64,000 nt of DNA, taken from Streptomyces composti. GTDB lineage: Bacteria; Actinomycetota; Actinomycetes; Streptomycetales; Streptomycetaceae. Location: positions 186,001-250,000 of the forward strand of contig NZ_JAATEM010000002.1 of assembly GCF_012034205.1 (NCBI RefSeq). The letters are read 5' to 3'. The translations under genes and the position numbers were made by a program. The notes beneath the pieces were generated by a model. It was not told where the DNA came from and searched no databases. It saw only the letters and a list, made by a program, of their open reading frames with translations. Of the stretch, positions 56,464-64,000 are shown piece after piece. Position 1 is the stretch's first letter. Every line of letters starts with the position of its first letter.

Positions 56464-57651
56464 GTGTCAGGCTCGCGTGCGCAGCGCCTGGCCGCGCGGA
56501 AGGCCGAGCGCAGACGCGCCGCCCGGCGCGGCACGATGGCCGTGGCGGCCTCCGTCGTGGTCGCCGTCGGCGCCACGGCGGGGATGATGTCCGCCCTGGG
56601 GGAGGAGCGGGGTTCCGACGAGGCCCGGCCCGAGGTGACCTCGTCGCCGCTGCTGGTCCCGCACCCGCACCGGCCGTCGGCCTCCCCGTCGCCGTCCGCC
56701 TCGCCCTCGCCCAAGGCCCCGAAGAAGACGGCGAGCCCCGGGCCGAGCCCGAAGAGGACCGAGCCGAAGCCGCGTTCCGCGCCCGCCTCCACCCGGCTGT
56801 ACCTGCACCCGCAGTCCCGGGTCCTGGACTGGGTACGGGCCCATCCCGGCGACCCGCGGCAGCCCGTCATCAAGGAGCGCATAGCCAGCCGGCCGGCGGC
56901 CGTCTGGTTCGCCGACTACTCTCCGGGCACCGTCACCTCCCGGGTCCGCTCGGTCACCGCGGGCGGCGCCGCCCAGGGCCGGGTGCCGGTGCTTGTGCCG
57001 TACGCGATACCCGACCGCGACTGCGGCGGCCACTCCCAGGGCGGGGCACCGGACCTCGGCGCCTACGACGCCTGGATCGACAAGTTCGCCGCCGGTCTCG
57101 GCAGCGGTGAGGTCATCGTCATCCTCGAACCCGACTCGGTCGCCCAGGCCGAGTGCCTCTCCGCCGGCCGGCGTGCCGACCGCTTCGCCTCGCTGGCCCG
57201 CGCCGGACGCGTGATCAAGAGCGCCAATCCGCGGGCGCGGGTCTACTACGACGCCGGGCACTCCGGCTGGAACTCCCCGGCCAAGCAGGCCGGCTGGCTG
57301 CGGCAGGCCGGTGCCGCCTCCACCGCCTCCTCCGACGGCATCTTCAGCAACGTCTCCAACTTCCACAGCACCGCCGACGAGATCGCCCACAACCGGGCGG
57401 TGCTCGCCGCCCTCGGCGGCCCGTCGAGCCTCGGCGCGGTCATCGACACCAGCCGCAACGGCGCGGGCGCCCCGCAGGACGGCGAGTGGTGCGACCCGGC
57501 GGGCCGTAAGCTCGGCCGCGCCCCGACGCTCAGCACCGGCGAGCCGCGCATCGACGCCTACCTGTGGGTCAAGCTGCCCGGCGAGTCCGACGGCTGCCGG
57601 GGAGCGCCGGGCACCTTCACCCCGTCCTACGCCTATGAGCTGGCGCGCTGA
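56464..57651 (+). CDS. Glycoside hydrolase family 6 (endoglucanase-like), membrane-anchored or secreted
   Basis: 395 residues. A basic N-terminus with one hydrophobic stretch (about 24-42) is followed by a Pro/Ser/Lys linker to residue 108, then a GH6 catalytic domain. The two family signatures are present: VPYAIPDRDCGG with Asp186 near the catalytic centre, and VILEPDSVAQAEC with Asp224 as likely acid. GH6 enzymes cut cellulose with inversion; in Streptomyces some act on the cellulose-like glycan at hyphal tips. There is no carbohydrate-binding module. GTG start after GGGGAGGGGAG. TAGGGT at 56383-56388 is a good -10, flanked by CCACC/GGTGG. Confidence 0.9.
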   Translation: MSGSRAQRLAARKAERRRAARRGTMAVAASVVVAVGATAGMMSALGEERGSDEARPEVTSSPLLVPHPHRPSASPSPSASPSPKAPKKTASPGPSPKRTEPKPRSAPASTRLYLHPQSRVLDWVRAHPGDPRQPVIKERIASRPAAVWFADYSPGTVTSRVRSVTAGGAAQGRVPVLVPYAIPDRDCGGHSQGGAPDLGAYDAWIDKFAAGLGSGEVIVILEPDSVAQAECLSAGRRADRFASLARAGRVIKSANPRARVYYDAGHSGWNSPAKQAGWLRQAGAASTASSDGIFSNVSNFHSTADEIAHNRAVLAALGGPSSLGAVIDTSRNGAGAPQDGEWCDPAGRKLGRAPTLSTGEPRIDAYLWVKLPGESDGCRGAPGTFTPSYAYELAR

Positions 57652-59027
57652 GAGCCGCTCTCGTCGTAGCTGCTGGTGCCCTCGTCGAGCAGCGGGCGCT
57701 GCTGCTTGAGGTGGGCGGGCGCGAAGGCGCGCAGCGCGTGGTAGCCGGTGATGACGACGATGGTGCCCAGCGCGATGCCGCTCAGCGAGAAGGTGTCGGT
57801 GATCTCCAGGGAGACGTTGCCGACGCCGATGATGATGCCCGCGGCGGCCGGCACCAGGTTCAGCGGATTGCGCAGGTCCACTCCGGCGTTGATCCAGATC
57901 TGGGCACCGAGCAGGCCGATCATGCCGTAGAGGATGACGGTGATCCCGCCGAGCACGCCGCCGGGGATCGCCGCCACGACCGCGCCGAACTTGGGGCACA
58001 GGCCGAACAGCAGGGCGAAGCAGGCGGCGGCCCAGTAGGCGGCCGTGGAGTAGACGCGGGTCGCGGCCATCACGCCGATGTTCTCGGAGTAGGTGGTGGT
58101 GGGCGGGCCGCCGGCCGCGGTGGACAGCACCGAGCCGATGCCGTCGGCGGAGATCGCGGTGCCCAGCTTGTCGTCCAGCGGGTCGCCGGTCATCTCGCCG
58201 ACCGCCTTGACGTGGCCGGCGTTCTCCGCGATCAGCGCGATGACCACCGGGAGCGCGACCAGGATCGCCGACCACTCGAAGGACGGGGCGTGCACCGAGG
58301 GCAGTCCGATCCAGTCGGCCTGGCCGACCGCGGAGAGGTCCAGGCGCCAGTGGTCGGTGACCTTGCCGCTGCCGTCCACCGAGTGGATCTTCCCGAAGAT
58401 CCGGTCCAGGGCCCAGGAGAGCCCGTAGCCGAAGACCAGTCCCAGGAAGATCGCGACACGGGACCAGAAGCCGCGCAGGCAGACCACGGCCAGACCGGTG
58501 AACAGCATCACGAGCAGCGCCGTCCACTGGTCCTGCGGCCAGTAGGTGGTGGCCGTCACCGGGGCCAGGTTGAAGCCGATCAGCATGACGACGGCGCCGG
58601 TGACGATCGGCGGCATCGCGGCGTGGATGATCCGTGCCCCGAAGCGCTGCACGGCCAGGCCGGCGAGGAACAGCGCGACCCCGACCACCAGCACGGCGCC
58701 GGTCACCGTGGCGCTGGAGCCCCCGTCGGCCCGGATGACGGCGGCGACCCCGACGAAGGACAGCGAGCAGCCGAGGTAGCTCGGCACCCGGCCGCGGGTG
58801 GCCAGCAGGAACACCATGGTCGCGACGCCCGACATCATGATCGCGAGGTTGGGGTCGAGACCCATGAGCACGGGCGCCACGAAGGACGCTCCGAACATCG
58901 CGACCACGTGCTGTGCGCCGAGGCCCGCGGTACGGGGCCAGGAGAGCCGTTCGTCCGGGCGGACGACGGCACCGGGAGCCGGGGTGCGTCCGTCGCCGTG
59001 CAGTTTCCAGCGGACGCCGAGATCCAT
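57633..59027 (-). CDS. Uracil-xanthine permease (NCS2 family)
   Basis: 464 residues with about 14 membrane spans. The NCS2 signature region reads GGPPTTTYSENIGVMAATRV, and the acidic residue of the first half is in VIALIAENAGHVKAV. Such carriers import uracil or xanthine with protons. With pyrR present elsewhere in this window, uracil uptake is plausible. Its 3' end overlaps that of the GH6 gene by 19 nt on the other strand, with no terminator between them. Confidence 0.9.
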   Translation of the reverse strand: MDLGVRWKLHGDGRTPAPGAVVRPDERLSWPRTAGLGAQHVVAMFGASFVAPVLMGLDPNLAIMMSGVATMVFLLATRGRVPSYLGCSLSFVGVAAVIRADGGSSATVTGAVLVVGVALFLAGLAVQRFGARIIHAAMPPIVTGAVVMLIGFNLAPVTATTYWPQDQWTALLVMLFTGLAVVCLRGFWSRVAIFLGLVFGYGLSWALDRIFGKIHSVDGSGKVTDHWRLDLSAVGQADWIGLPSVHAPSFEWSAILVALPVVIALIAENAGHVKAVGEMTGDPLDDKLGTAISADGIGSVLSTAAGGPPTTTYSENIGVMAATRVYSTAAYWAAACFALLFGLCPKFGAVVAAIPGGVLGGITVILYGMIGLLGAQIWINAGVDLRNPLNLVPAAAGIIIGVGNVSLEITDTFSLSGIALGTIVVITGYHALRAFAPAHLKQQRPLLDEGTSSYDESGSQRASS

Positions 59028-59156
59028 GAGGGGGTCGCTTTCGTCGTGGGGCAGTGGGCGCCGACCATTGTCCCTGGTCCCAGGGGGTGCTGAGCGCCTG
59101 CTTAGGATGGAGTGGTTGAACGTTCCACCGCAAGGCCCTCACCCAGGAGACCACCC

Positions 59157-59615
59157 GTGACCGCCGAAGCCCCGCCCGCCCCCGTCCTGACGTACGGCCG
59201 GCTGATCCCCGTGACCGTCCACTTCGACGACCTGGACGCGCTGGGCCTGCTGCACAACGCCCGCTACCCGCTGCTGGTCGAGCGGGCCTGGACCGAGCTG
59301 TGGCAGGACAACGGCATCCGCTTCGAGGGCGACTGGGCGGCGGCGGGCGATGCCTGCAACGCGGTCAAGGAACTGCGGATCACCTACGAGGCGCCGGTCA
59401 CCCGCACCGGTGACTACGCCGTCCATCTGTGGCTGGACCGGCTCGGCACCACCGGCCTCACCTACGGCTTCCGCTTCTGCTCGGCGGACGGCACGGTCAC
59501 CTACGCCCGGGGCAGCCGGGTGCTGGTGCGCCTCGACGCCGCCACGCTGCGCCCGGCGCCCTGGAGCGACGCCTTCAGGGCCGCGGCTCGGGAACTGCTG
59601 CACCCGGACGTGTGA
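59157..59615 (+). CDS. Acyl-CoA thioesterase, hotdog fold (4HBT-like)
   Basis: 152 residues from GTG 59157 with CAGGAGACCACCC. The hotdog pattern is HFDDLDALGLLHNARYPLLVERA with the conserved Asp of the 4-hydroxybenzoyl-CoA thioesterase group, then YEAPVTRTGDYAVHLWLDRLG. It hydrolyses an acyl-CoA; the substrate is unknown. TAGGAT at 59103-59108 may be its promoter. The end overlaps the convergent MFS gene by 41 nt. Confidence 0.85.
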   Translation: MTAEAPPAPVLTYGRLIPVTVHFDDLDALGLLHNARYPLLVERAWTELWQDNGIRFEGDWAAAGDACNAVKELRITYEAPVTRTGDYAVHLWLDRLGTTGLTYGFRFCSADGTVTYARGSRVLVRLDAATLRPAPWSDAFRAAARELLHPDV

Positions 59616-60780
59616 CCTTCGGGCGGTCCCCGGCGCGCAGCACGCCCGCGAGCGAGGCGACGCCGCAGGAGAGCACGGTGACCACCGTGAACGACACCAC
59701 CAGGCTGGTCGCCTGGGCCAGCAGGCCGATGACGCCGGGGGCGATGAGCCCCGAGGTGTAGGTGATCGTCGCGACACCGGCGATCGCCAGGCTCGGGTTG
59801 GAGCCGCTGCGGCCCGCCGCGGCGAAGCACAGCGGCACCACCACCGCGATCCCGAGCCCCGTCAGCGCGAACCCGGTCATCGCCGCCGCGGGGTGCTCCG
59901 CCAGCACGATCAGCAGTCCGCCGGCCACCGCGACGATGCCGCTGACGCGGACCGTGCGCACCGCGCCGAAGCGGTCCACCACCCGGTCCCCGGCGATCCG
60001 GGCGATCGCCATGGTGAGGGTGAAGCCGGTGGTGCAGGCGGCGGCGAGACCGGCCGAGGTGCCCAGCTCGTCGCGCAGGAAGACCGCCGACCAGTCCAGG
60101 CTGGCGCCCTCCGCGAACACCGCGCAGAACCCGATCGCGCCGATCAGCAGCGCCGAGCGCGGCGGCAGCGCGAACCGCGGCGGGGGCTCCTCCTCCGCGG
60201 CGGGCTGCAGATCCAGCACCCAGGCGCAGGCACCGACCCCCGTCGCGGTCAGCACCGCGGCGGTCAGCGCATGGTGCAGGCGGGCGTCCGTCCCGAGGTG
60301 CGCGGCCAGTGTGCCTGCCGCCGAGCCGGTCAGCGCGCCCGCGCTCCACATGCCGTGCAGCCCCGACATGATCGACCGGTCGAGGCGGTTCTCCACCTCC
60401 ACACCGAGGGCGTTCATGGCCACGTCGGCCATGCCGGCCGTGGCCCCGAAGACGAACAGGGCGAGGCAGAGAGCCGCCATGCCCGGCGCGAGCGACGGCA
60501 GGATCAGCGCCAGCGTCCACAGGGCGATCAGACCGCGCAGGGCGTTGCGGGCGCCGAAGCGGTGGCTGATGCGCCCGGCCAGCGGCATCGCCAGCGAGGC
60601 GCCGATCGCCGGGAAGGCGAGGGCGATACCGAGCCCGCCCGCGCTCACCCCGGCGTGATCCTGGATCCAGGGGACCCGTGTCGCGAACGATCCGGTCACG
60701 GCACCGTGCACGGCGAACACGGCGGCCACGGCGTACCGCGCCCGTTTCACCTCGCGCTGCTGGTATGTCACCGCACTCAT
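59575..60780 (-). CDS. MFS transporter, divergent from ROK regulator
   Basis: 401 residues with about 12 spans, ATG 60780 with AGGAGG some 14 nt upstream. Motifs include PLAGRISHRFGARNALRG (MFS loop 2-3) and WSAVFLRDELGTSAGLA in the second half. It belongs to the FucP/YbjJ-like group by overall look; the substrate is unknown. It shares a 161 nt promoter region with the ROK regulator, so that protein probably controls it. Its 3' end overlaps the thioesterase gene. Confidence 0.88.
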   Translation of the reverse strand: MSAVTYQQREVKRARYAVAAVFAVHGAVTGSFATRVPWIQDHAGVSAGGLGIALAFPAIGASLAMPLAGRISHRFGARNALRGLIALWTLALILPSLAPGMAALCLALFVFGATAGMADVAMNALGVEVENRLDRSIMSGLHGMWSAGALTGSAAGTLAAHLGTDARLHHALTAAVLTATGVGACAWVLDLQPAAEEEPPPRFALPPRSALLIGAIGFCAVFAEGASLDWSAVFLRDELGTSAGLAAACTTGFTLTMAIARIAGDRVVDRFGAVRTVRVSGIVAVAGGLLIVLAEHPAAAMTGFALTGLGIAVVVPLCFAAAGRSGSNPSLAIAGVATITYTSGLIAPGVIGLLAQATSLVVSFTVVTVLSCGVASLAGVLRAGDRPKVTRPGAAVPEPRP

Positions 60781-60887
60781 CGTCCCCGCCCCTCCTGATC
60801 GCCGTTCTCCGGATCCGTGCGCCCGCACCGGCGCTCCGGCTCGGCGCGTACGCGCGCCGCGGCCCTGTTCCGCGCGGCGCCGCCGTA

Positions 60888-60935
60888 AACTATCAGGAAC
60901 CCTGCCTGAAAGATAAGCGGTTTTCCGGCTAGGAT
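60888..60935. promoter_or_regulatory. Divergent promoters with an operator-like dyad (MFS / ROK)
   Basis: TCAGG-N7-CCTGA (60893-60909) sits between AAACTA (60888-60893; -10 on the minus strand reading TAGTTT) and TAGGAT (60930-60935; -10 on the plus strand). TAGGAT ends 6 nt before the ROK ATG, so that mRNA is probably leaderless. One regulator bound to the dyad could control both genes. Confidence 0.55.
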
Positions 60936-60941
60936 CCCGGC

Positions 60942-62159
60942 ATGCCCGCATCCCCCAGCACCGCCCGAGCCATCAACGACCGGCTCGCACTGGGCCTCCT
61001 CCAGGAGCGGGGTCCGCTGACGGCAGCGCAGCTCAAGCAGCTCACCGGACTGTCCCGGCCCACCGTGGCCGACCTGATCGACCGCCTCACCGCCGCCGGA
61101 CTCGTCGCGGTCGTGGGAGAGGCGGGGGCGCAGCGGCGCGGACCCAACGCCAAGCTCTACGGCCTCGTCGGCGACCGCGCCCACCTGGCCGCGCTCGATG
61201 TGCGCACCGAGGGCGTCGCCGTGGTGGTCAGCGATCTGGCGGGCGAGGTGCTCGCCGAGGCCTCCGTGCCGATCACCGGGGAGGACGGCACGGACCCGGC
61301 CGTGGAGCAGGCGGTGGCCCTGGTCGAGCGGGCTCTGAAGGAGGCAGGGGCGGACCGGCTGCACAGCGTGGGCATCGGCGCCCCCGGCCTGATCGACCCG
61401 GCGACCGGCGAGCTGCGGGACACCTCCAAGCTCCCCGCCTGGCACCGCCGGCTGGTGACCGCCCTCCAGGAACGGCTGCCCGGGGCCCGCGTCAGCGTGG
61501 AGAACGAGACCAACCTCGCCGCCCTCGCCGAGCAGCGCGACGGCGCCGCCCGTGACCGCGACACCTTCGTCCTGCTGTGGCTGGGGCACGGCACCGGAGC
61601 CGCCGTGATCCTGGACGGCGCGCTGCGCCGGGGCGCCTCGGGCGGCACCGGCGAGATCGGCTTCCTCCCGGTCCCCGGCACCGGCGGCCTGCCCACCGCC
61701 ACGGACTGCGGCGGGGGCTTCTACTCCCTGGTGGGAGCGCCCGCCCTCGCGCAGCTCGCGGCACGGCACGGTGTCGCACCGGAGCCGGACGCGGACCCGC
61801 CGGCGGCCGGAGCGGTACGGGCGGCCGTACGGGCGCTGGACACGCCGGAGTCCGACGACGCCGCGTCAGCCGCCGCGGCGGACTTCCTCGACGCCGTCGC
61901 CCACCGGGTGGCCGTCGGCGCCGCGGCCGCCGTCGCACTGCTGGACCCGGGGTGCGTGGTGCTCGGCGGGGAGATCGGGCAGGCCGGGGGAGAGGAGCTG
62001 GCCCGCCGGGTGGAGCGGCGGCTCGGCTCCATGTCACCGCTGCCCACCGAGGTGCGGCCCAGCGCCCTGGGGGGTGCGGCCGTGCTGCGGGGCGCACTGC
62101 TGACCGTCCGCGACCGCGCCCAGGACGAACTGTTCGGCGCGCCGGCGGCAGCGGGCTGA
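60942..62159 (+). CDS. ROK family transcriptional regulator
   Basis: 405 residues. A winged HTH at about residues 10-65 (GPLTAAQLKQLTGLSRPTVADLIDRL) precedes a ROK sugar-kinase-like domain (VGIGAPGLIDP, VSVENETNLAAL, GHGTGAAVILDGALRRG, GGTGEIGFLP). The zinc motif CxCGxxGC of ROK kinases and the His after GEIG are absent, which fits a regulator, not a kinase. It probably senses a sugar and controls the adjacent MFS gene. Confidence 0.9.
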   Translation: MPASPSTARAINDRLALGLLQERGPLTAAQLKQLTGLSRPTVADLIDRLTAAGLVAVVGEAGAQRRGPNAKLYGLVGDRAHLAALDVRTEGVAVVVSDLAGEVLAEASVPITGEDGTDPAVEQAVALVERALKEAGADRLHSVGIGAPGLIDPATGELRDTSKLPAWHRRLVTALQERLPGARVSVENETNLAALAEQRDGAARDRDTFVLLWLGHGTGAAVILDGALRRGASGGTGEIGFLPVPGTGGLPTATDCGGGFYSLVGAPALAQLAARHGVAPEPDADPPAAGAVRAAVRALDTPESDDAASAAAADFLDAVAHRVAVGAAAAVALLDPGCVVLGGEIGQAGGEELARRVERRLGSMSPLPTEVRPSALGGAAVLRGALLTVRDRAQDELFGAPAAAG

Positions 62160-62185
62160 CCCGGCAGCGCCCGCGTGCGGGACCC

Positions 62186-62944
62186 TCAGCCCTTGCGCCC
62201 GCCCCGCCTCGCGTGCTCGGCCAGATAGTCCTCGAAGGTCCGCTTGCCCACCGCGTGGTCCGGGGTCAGATGGCCGCCCGCCCGGAAGGCCCGGTAGGCC
62301 TGGCCGGCCAGCGGCACCTCGACCACCGGCCTGCGGCGGCCGGTGGCCCGCAGATACGACTCGGCCAGCGACTCGAAGGTGCGCACCTCGGGGCCGCCCA
62401 TCTCGTCGACCCGCCCCGCGGGCGCTCGCTGGGCCAGCCCGGACAGACGCTCGGCGACCTCGGTCACCTCGATCGGCTGGTCCTTCACCCGGGCCGGGAG
62501 CAGCAGCACCGGCGCCTTCGACGCCGCCCGGAGCAGCCGGAAGACCAGATCGTGGAACTGGGTCGTGCGCAGGACGGTCCAGCCGAGGCCGGAATCCTCC
62601 ACCATCCGCTCCACCGCGAGCTTGGAGCGGTAGTACGGGAACGGCACCCGGTCCACGCCGACGATCGAGATGTACACCAGATGCGCCACCCCGGCCCGCT
62701 GCGCCGCGGTGATCAGATTCCGCGTGGGCTGCTCGTCACCGCCGCGGGGGCTGGTCGCGCAGTGCACGACCGTCTCCACGTCCGCCACGGCCCGGTCGAG
62801 CGCCGGCCCGCCCTGGCGCAGGTCGACGGCGTAGGGCCGGGAGTGCCGGCTGAGCACCCGCACCTCGTGCCCGTCCGACCGCAGCCGCTCGCAGACGTGC
62901 CTGCCGAGAGTTCCGGTGCCGCCGGTCACCAGGATCGTGCTCAT
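62186..62944 (-). CDS. NAD(P)H-binding protein (atypical SDR, NmrA-like)
   Basis: 252 residues. Start MSTILVTGGTGTLGRHVCERL with the TGGTGTLG dinucleotide motif, then VVHCATSPRGGDEQPTRNLI, VYISIVGVDRVPFPYYRSKL with the Tyr-x-x-x-Lys pair (YRSKLAVERM), and TVLRTTQFHD. This is the NmrA/HSCARG-like subgroup with redox-sensing or unknown enzymatic roles. It is convergent with the ROK gene. Confidence 0.85.
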   Translation of the reverse strand: MSTILVTGGTGTLGRHVCERLRSDGHEVRVLSRHSRPYAVDLRQGGPALDRAVADVETVVHCATSPRGGDEQPTRNLITAAQRAGVAHLVYISIVGVDRVPFPYYRSKLAVERMVEDSGLGWTVLRTTQFHDLVFRLLRAASKAPVLLLPARVKDQPIEVTEVAERLSGLAQRAPAGRVDEMGGPEVRTFESLAESYLRATGRRRPVVEVPLAGQAYRAFRAGGHLTPDHAVGKRTFEDYLAEHARRGGRKG

Positions 62945-63487
62945 CGCCGTTCAGCCCCTTCGGACACGGGCGCCCCCTGCTGGAGCGCCGCCCGTCAGCC
63001 AGGACGAAGCGACCGCTCCCGTTCGTGACATCCCTGGCGGAGGCGTCGGGGGCGGGTCCCGGACGGGTGCCTCGGCGCCGCGCCCGGCTGACGGCGTACG
63101 CAGTCCAGCTTCTCCGGGAACACCGCGGTCCGCACCCGCACGGCACGGCGTCTGGTGCGGCCCGGCGGCGGGCAAGGGCCGTCGTCACCGCCGCCGGGCC
63201 CGTCTCATCGGGGCGACCCGCGCCGCCGGCACAGCGGTCCGGCTGTGCGGGGCCGGCCCGGAGCCGGTTGCTCTCCGCGGAAGTTGGCCGAAACCCTAAG
63301 AGGACTAGACCACGCCGTCAAGAGGTATGGACCAATAGGGGTGACTGTTCAAACGTGTTCCGGTTCGGGGGAGTTGGGGCGTCGTGCCACGCTGGGCAGA
63401 GGGCTTGTCACCGGCTGTGAGCCACTCCACACCCCCCACGGGCTTCGACGGTCCTCAGCCGTGGCACACTGGCCCTGTACCAGTAGC
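62945..63487. other. Non-coding region before the FMN riboswitch
   Basis: About 540 nt without a convincing gene on either strand. Short open frames here are Arg/Pro/Ala-rich and lack motifs. AT content rises at 63285-63370, around a dre-like palindrome, ATGGACCAATAGGGG and GTTCAAACGTGTTCCGG, which looks like promoter DNA. The riboflavin transcript probably starts between 63320 and 63485. Confidence 0.5.
63299..63314. promoter_or_regulatory. DasR-type (dre) operator candidate
   Basis: AGAGGACTAGACCACG matches the DasR site AGTGGTCTAGACCACT, as I remember it, at 13 of 16 positions, including the CTAGACCAC core. DasR is the GntR regulator of N-acetylglucosamine and chitin use in Streptomyces. 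There is no chitin gene beside it; the next genes are the riboflavin operon and the minus-strand NmrA-like gene. Confidence 0.4.
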
Positions 63488-63615
63488 AGCGCACTCCGGG
63501 GTCGGTGAAAGTCCGAACCGGCGGTTACAGTCCGCGACCCGGTCGCCTCCAGCGGCCGGTTGACCAGGTGAAACTCCTGGACCGACGGTTAAAGTCCGGA
63601 TGGGAGGCAGTGCGC
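63488..63615 (+). ncRNA. FMN riboswitch (RFN element)
   Basis: The conserved RFN core is present: GGGGTCGGTGAAAGTCC, CCGGCGGTTACAGTCC, CCAGGTGAAACTCCTGGACC, GACGGTTAAAGTCCGGATGG and GAGGCAGTGCGC, in the right order, ending with pairing back to GCGCACTCC. It controls the riboflavin operon in response to FMN. The 148 nt between it and ribE can form hairpins such as GCGGCG/CGCCGC soon after the aptamer; whether control is by termination or translation is not clear. Confidence 0.95.
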
Positions 63616-63763
63616 GGCGGACGGGCGTTCAAGCGCGCCGCCGTACCGGTTCGCCGTCGAGGCGTTCCGTGGACCGGCGACGCGGGCAATGTCCCGAACC
63701 GTACCTTCTGCCGTCATCGGCAGCCCCGGAGTCCGTGCCCGAAGAGGCAGGAGGACCCGGGAA

Positions 63764-64000
63764 GTGTTCACCGGAATCGTCGAAGAACTGGGCGAGGTCA
63801 TCGCCGTCGAGACCCTCGACGACGCCTGCCGATTCCGGCTGCGCGGCCCGGTCGTCACCGAGGGCGCCAAGCACGGAGACTCCATCGCCGTCAACGGCGT
63901 CTGCCTCACCGTCGTCGAGCACGAGGGCGACGAGTTCACCGCCGACGTGATGGCCGAGACGCTCGACCGCTCCAGCCTCGGCGCGCTGACCGTCGGCTCC
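63764..64000 (+). CDS. ribE: Riboflavin synthase alpha subunit (3' end outside window)
   Basis: 79 residues are visible, starting MFTGIVEELGEVIAVETLDD from GTG 63764, with GAGGAC upstream. The N-terminal lumazine-binding repeat shows GDSIAVNGVCLTVV and FTADVMAETLDRSSLG, typical of the family. The enzyme dismutates two lumazine molecules to riboflavin. It lies directly downstream of the FMN riboswitch and is probably the first gene of the rib operon. Confidence 0.95.
   Translation, partial: MFTGIVEELGEVIAVETLDDACRFRLRGPVVTEGAKHGDSIAVNGVCLTVVEHEGDEFTADVMAETLDRSSLGALTVGS

Overview
The window is a high-GC actinobacterial chromosome segment and is almost certainly from Streptomyces. The evidence is the near-universal G/C third positions, many GTG and TTG starts, an intact bldD with its cyclic-di-GMP signature, sIHF (mihF), a zinc-free ribosomal protein S4, an EF-P with a PGKGP loop, GuaB1 and a helicase-less PriA. 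The gene order matches the conserved core of Streptomyces chromosomes as I remember it. I see no insertion sequence, prophage, integrase, tRNA, rRNA or CRISPR array.

Layout. 1-6.2 kb: secreted or anchored cyclophilin (cut by the window edge), a glyoxalase-II-like hydrolase, hisS, a VKOR-type membrane protein, rarA and rpsD. 6.2-7.3 kb: about 1.1 kb of extremely GC-rich DNA without a credible gene. 7.3-20.7 kb: DUF948 and DUF6167 proteins, alaS, ruvX, mltG, aroE, a small membrane protein, aroC, aroK-aroB, an ATPase, an M24-fold protein, efp and nusB, many coupled by 1-4 nt overlaps. aroK and aroB form one uninterrupted reading frame. A 21-bp perfect hairpin separates nusB from the convergent bldD.

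21.6-31.7 kb: the complete pyrimidine locus pyrR-pyrB-pyrC-(PH-like protein)-carA-carB-pyrD-pyrF. The pyrR leader carries a PyrR-binding loop inside a hairpin that covers the Shine-Dalgarno, so the likely control is translational. Two hairpins lie between carB and pyrD. 32-42 kb: mihF, gmk, rpoZ, coaBC, metK, priA, a divergent HTH gene, fmt and rsmB. 42-48 kb: MMPL transporter, rpe, SorC-type regulator, orphan barstar and guaB1.

48-62.9 kb is more accessory. An amino-acid permease and Lrp/AsnC regulator operon is followed by a Pro/Ala-rich protein, an MFS protein and a gene pair that looks like davA-davB (5-aminovaleramide amidase and L-lysine 2-monooxygenase). The permease promoter has an array of GCAA/TTGC half-sites and the davA promoter has phased CGCAACG repeats. 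The two share a CGCAAyGATCT(t)GC motif, which suggests one amino-acid-responsive regulon. Then come a DUF5995 protein, a GH6 glycosidase, a uracil/xanthine permease, a thioesterase, an MFS exporter divergent from a ROK regulator with a shared operator-like dyad, and an NmrA-like protein. The window ends in an FMN riboswitch and the start of riboflavin synthase.

Everything was read by eye. Family names rest on motifs and remembered family sequences, not on searches. Regulatory sites are pattern-based.
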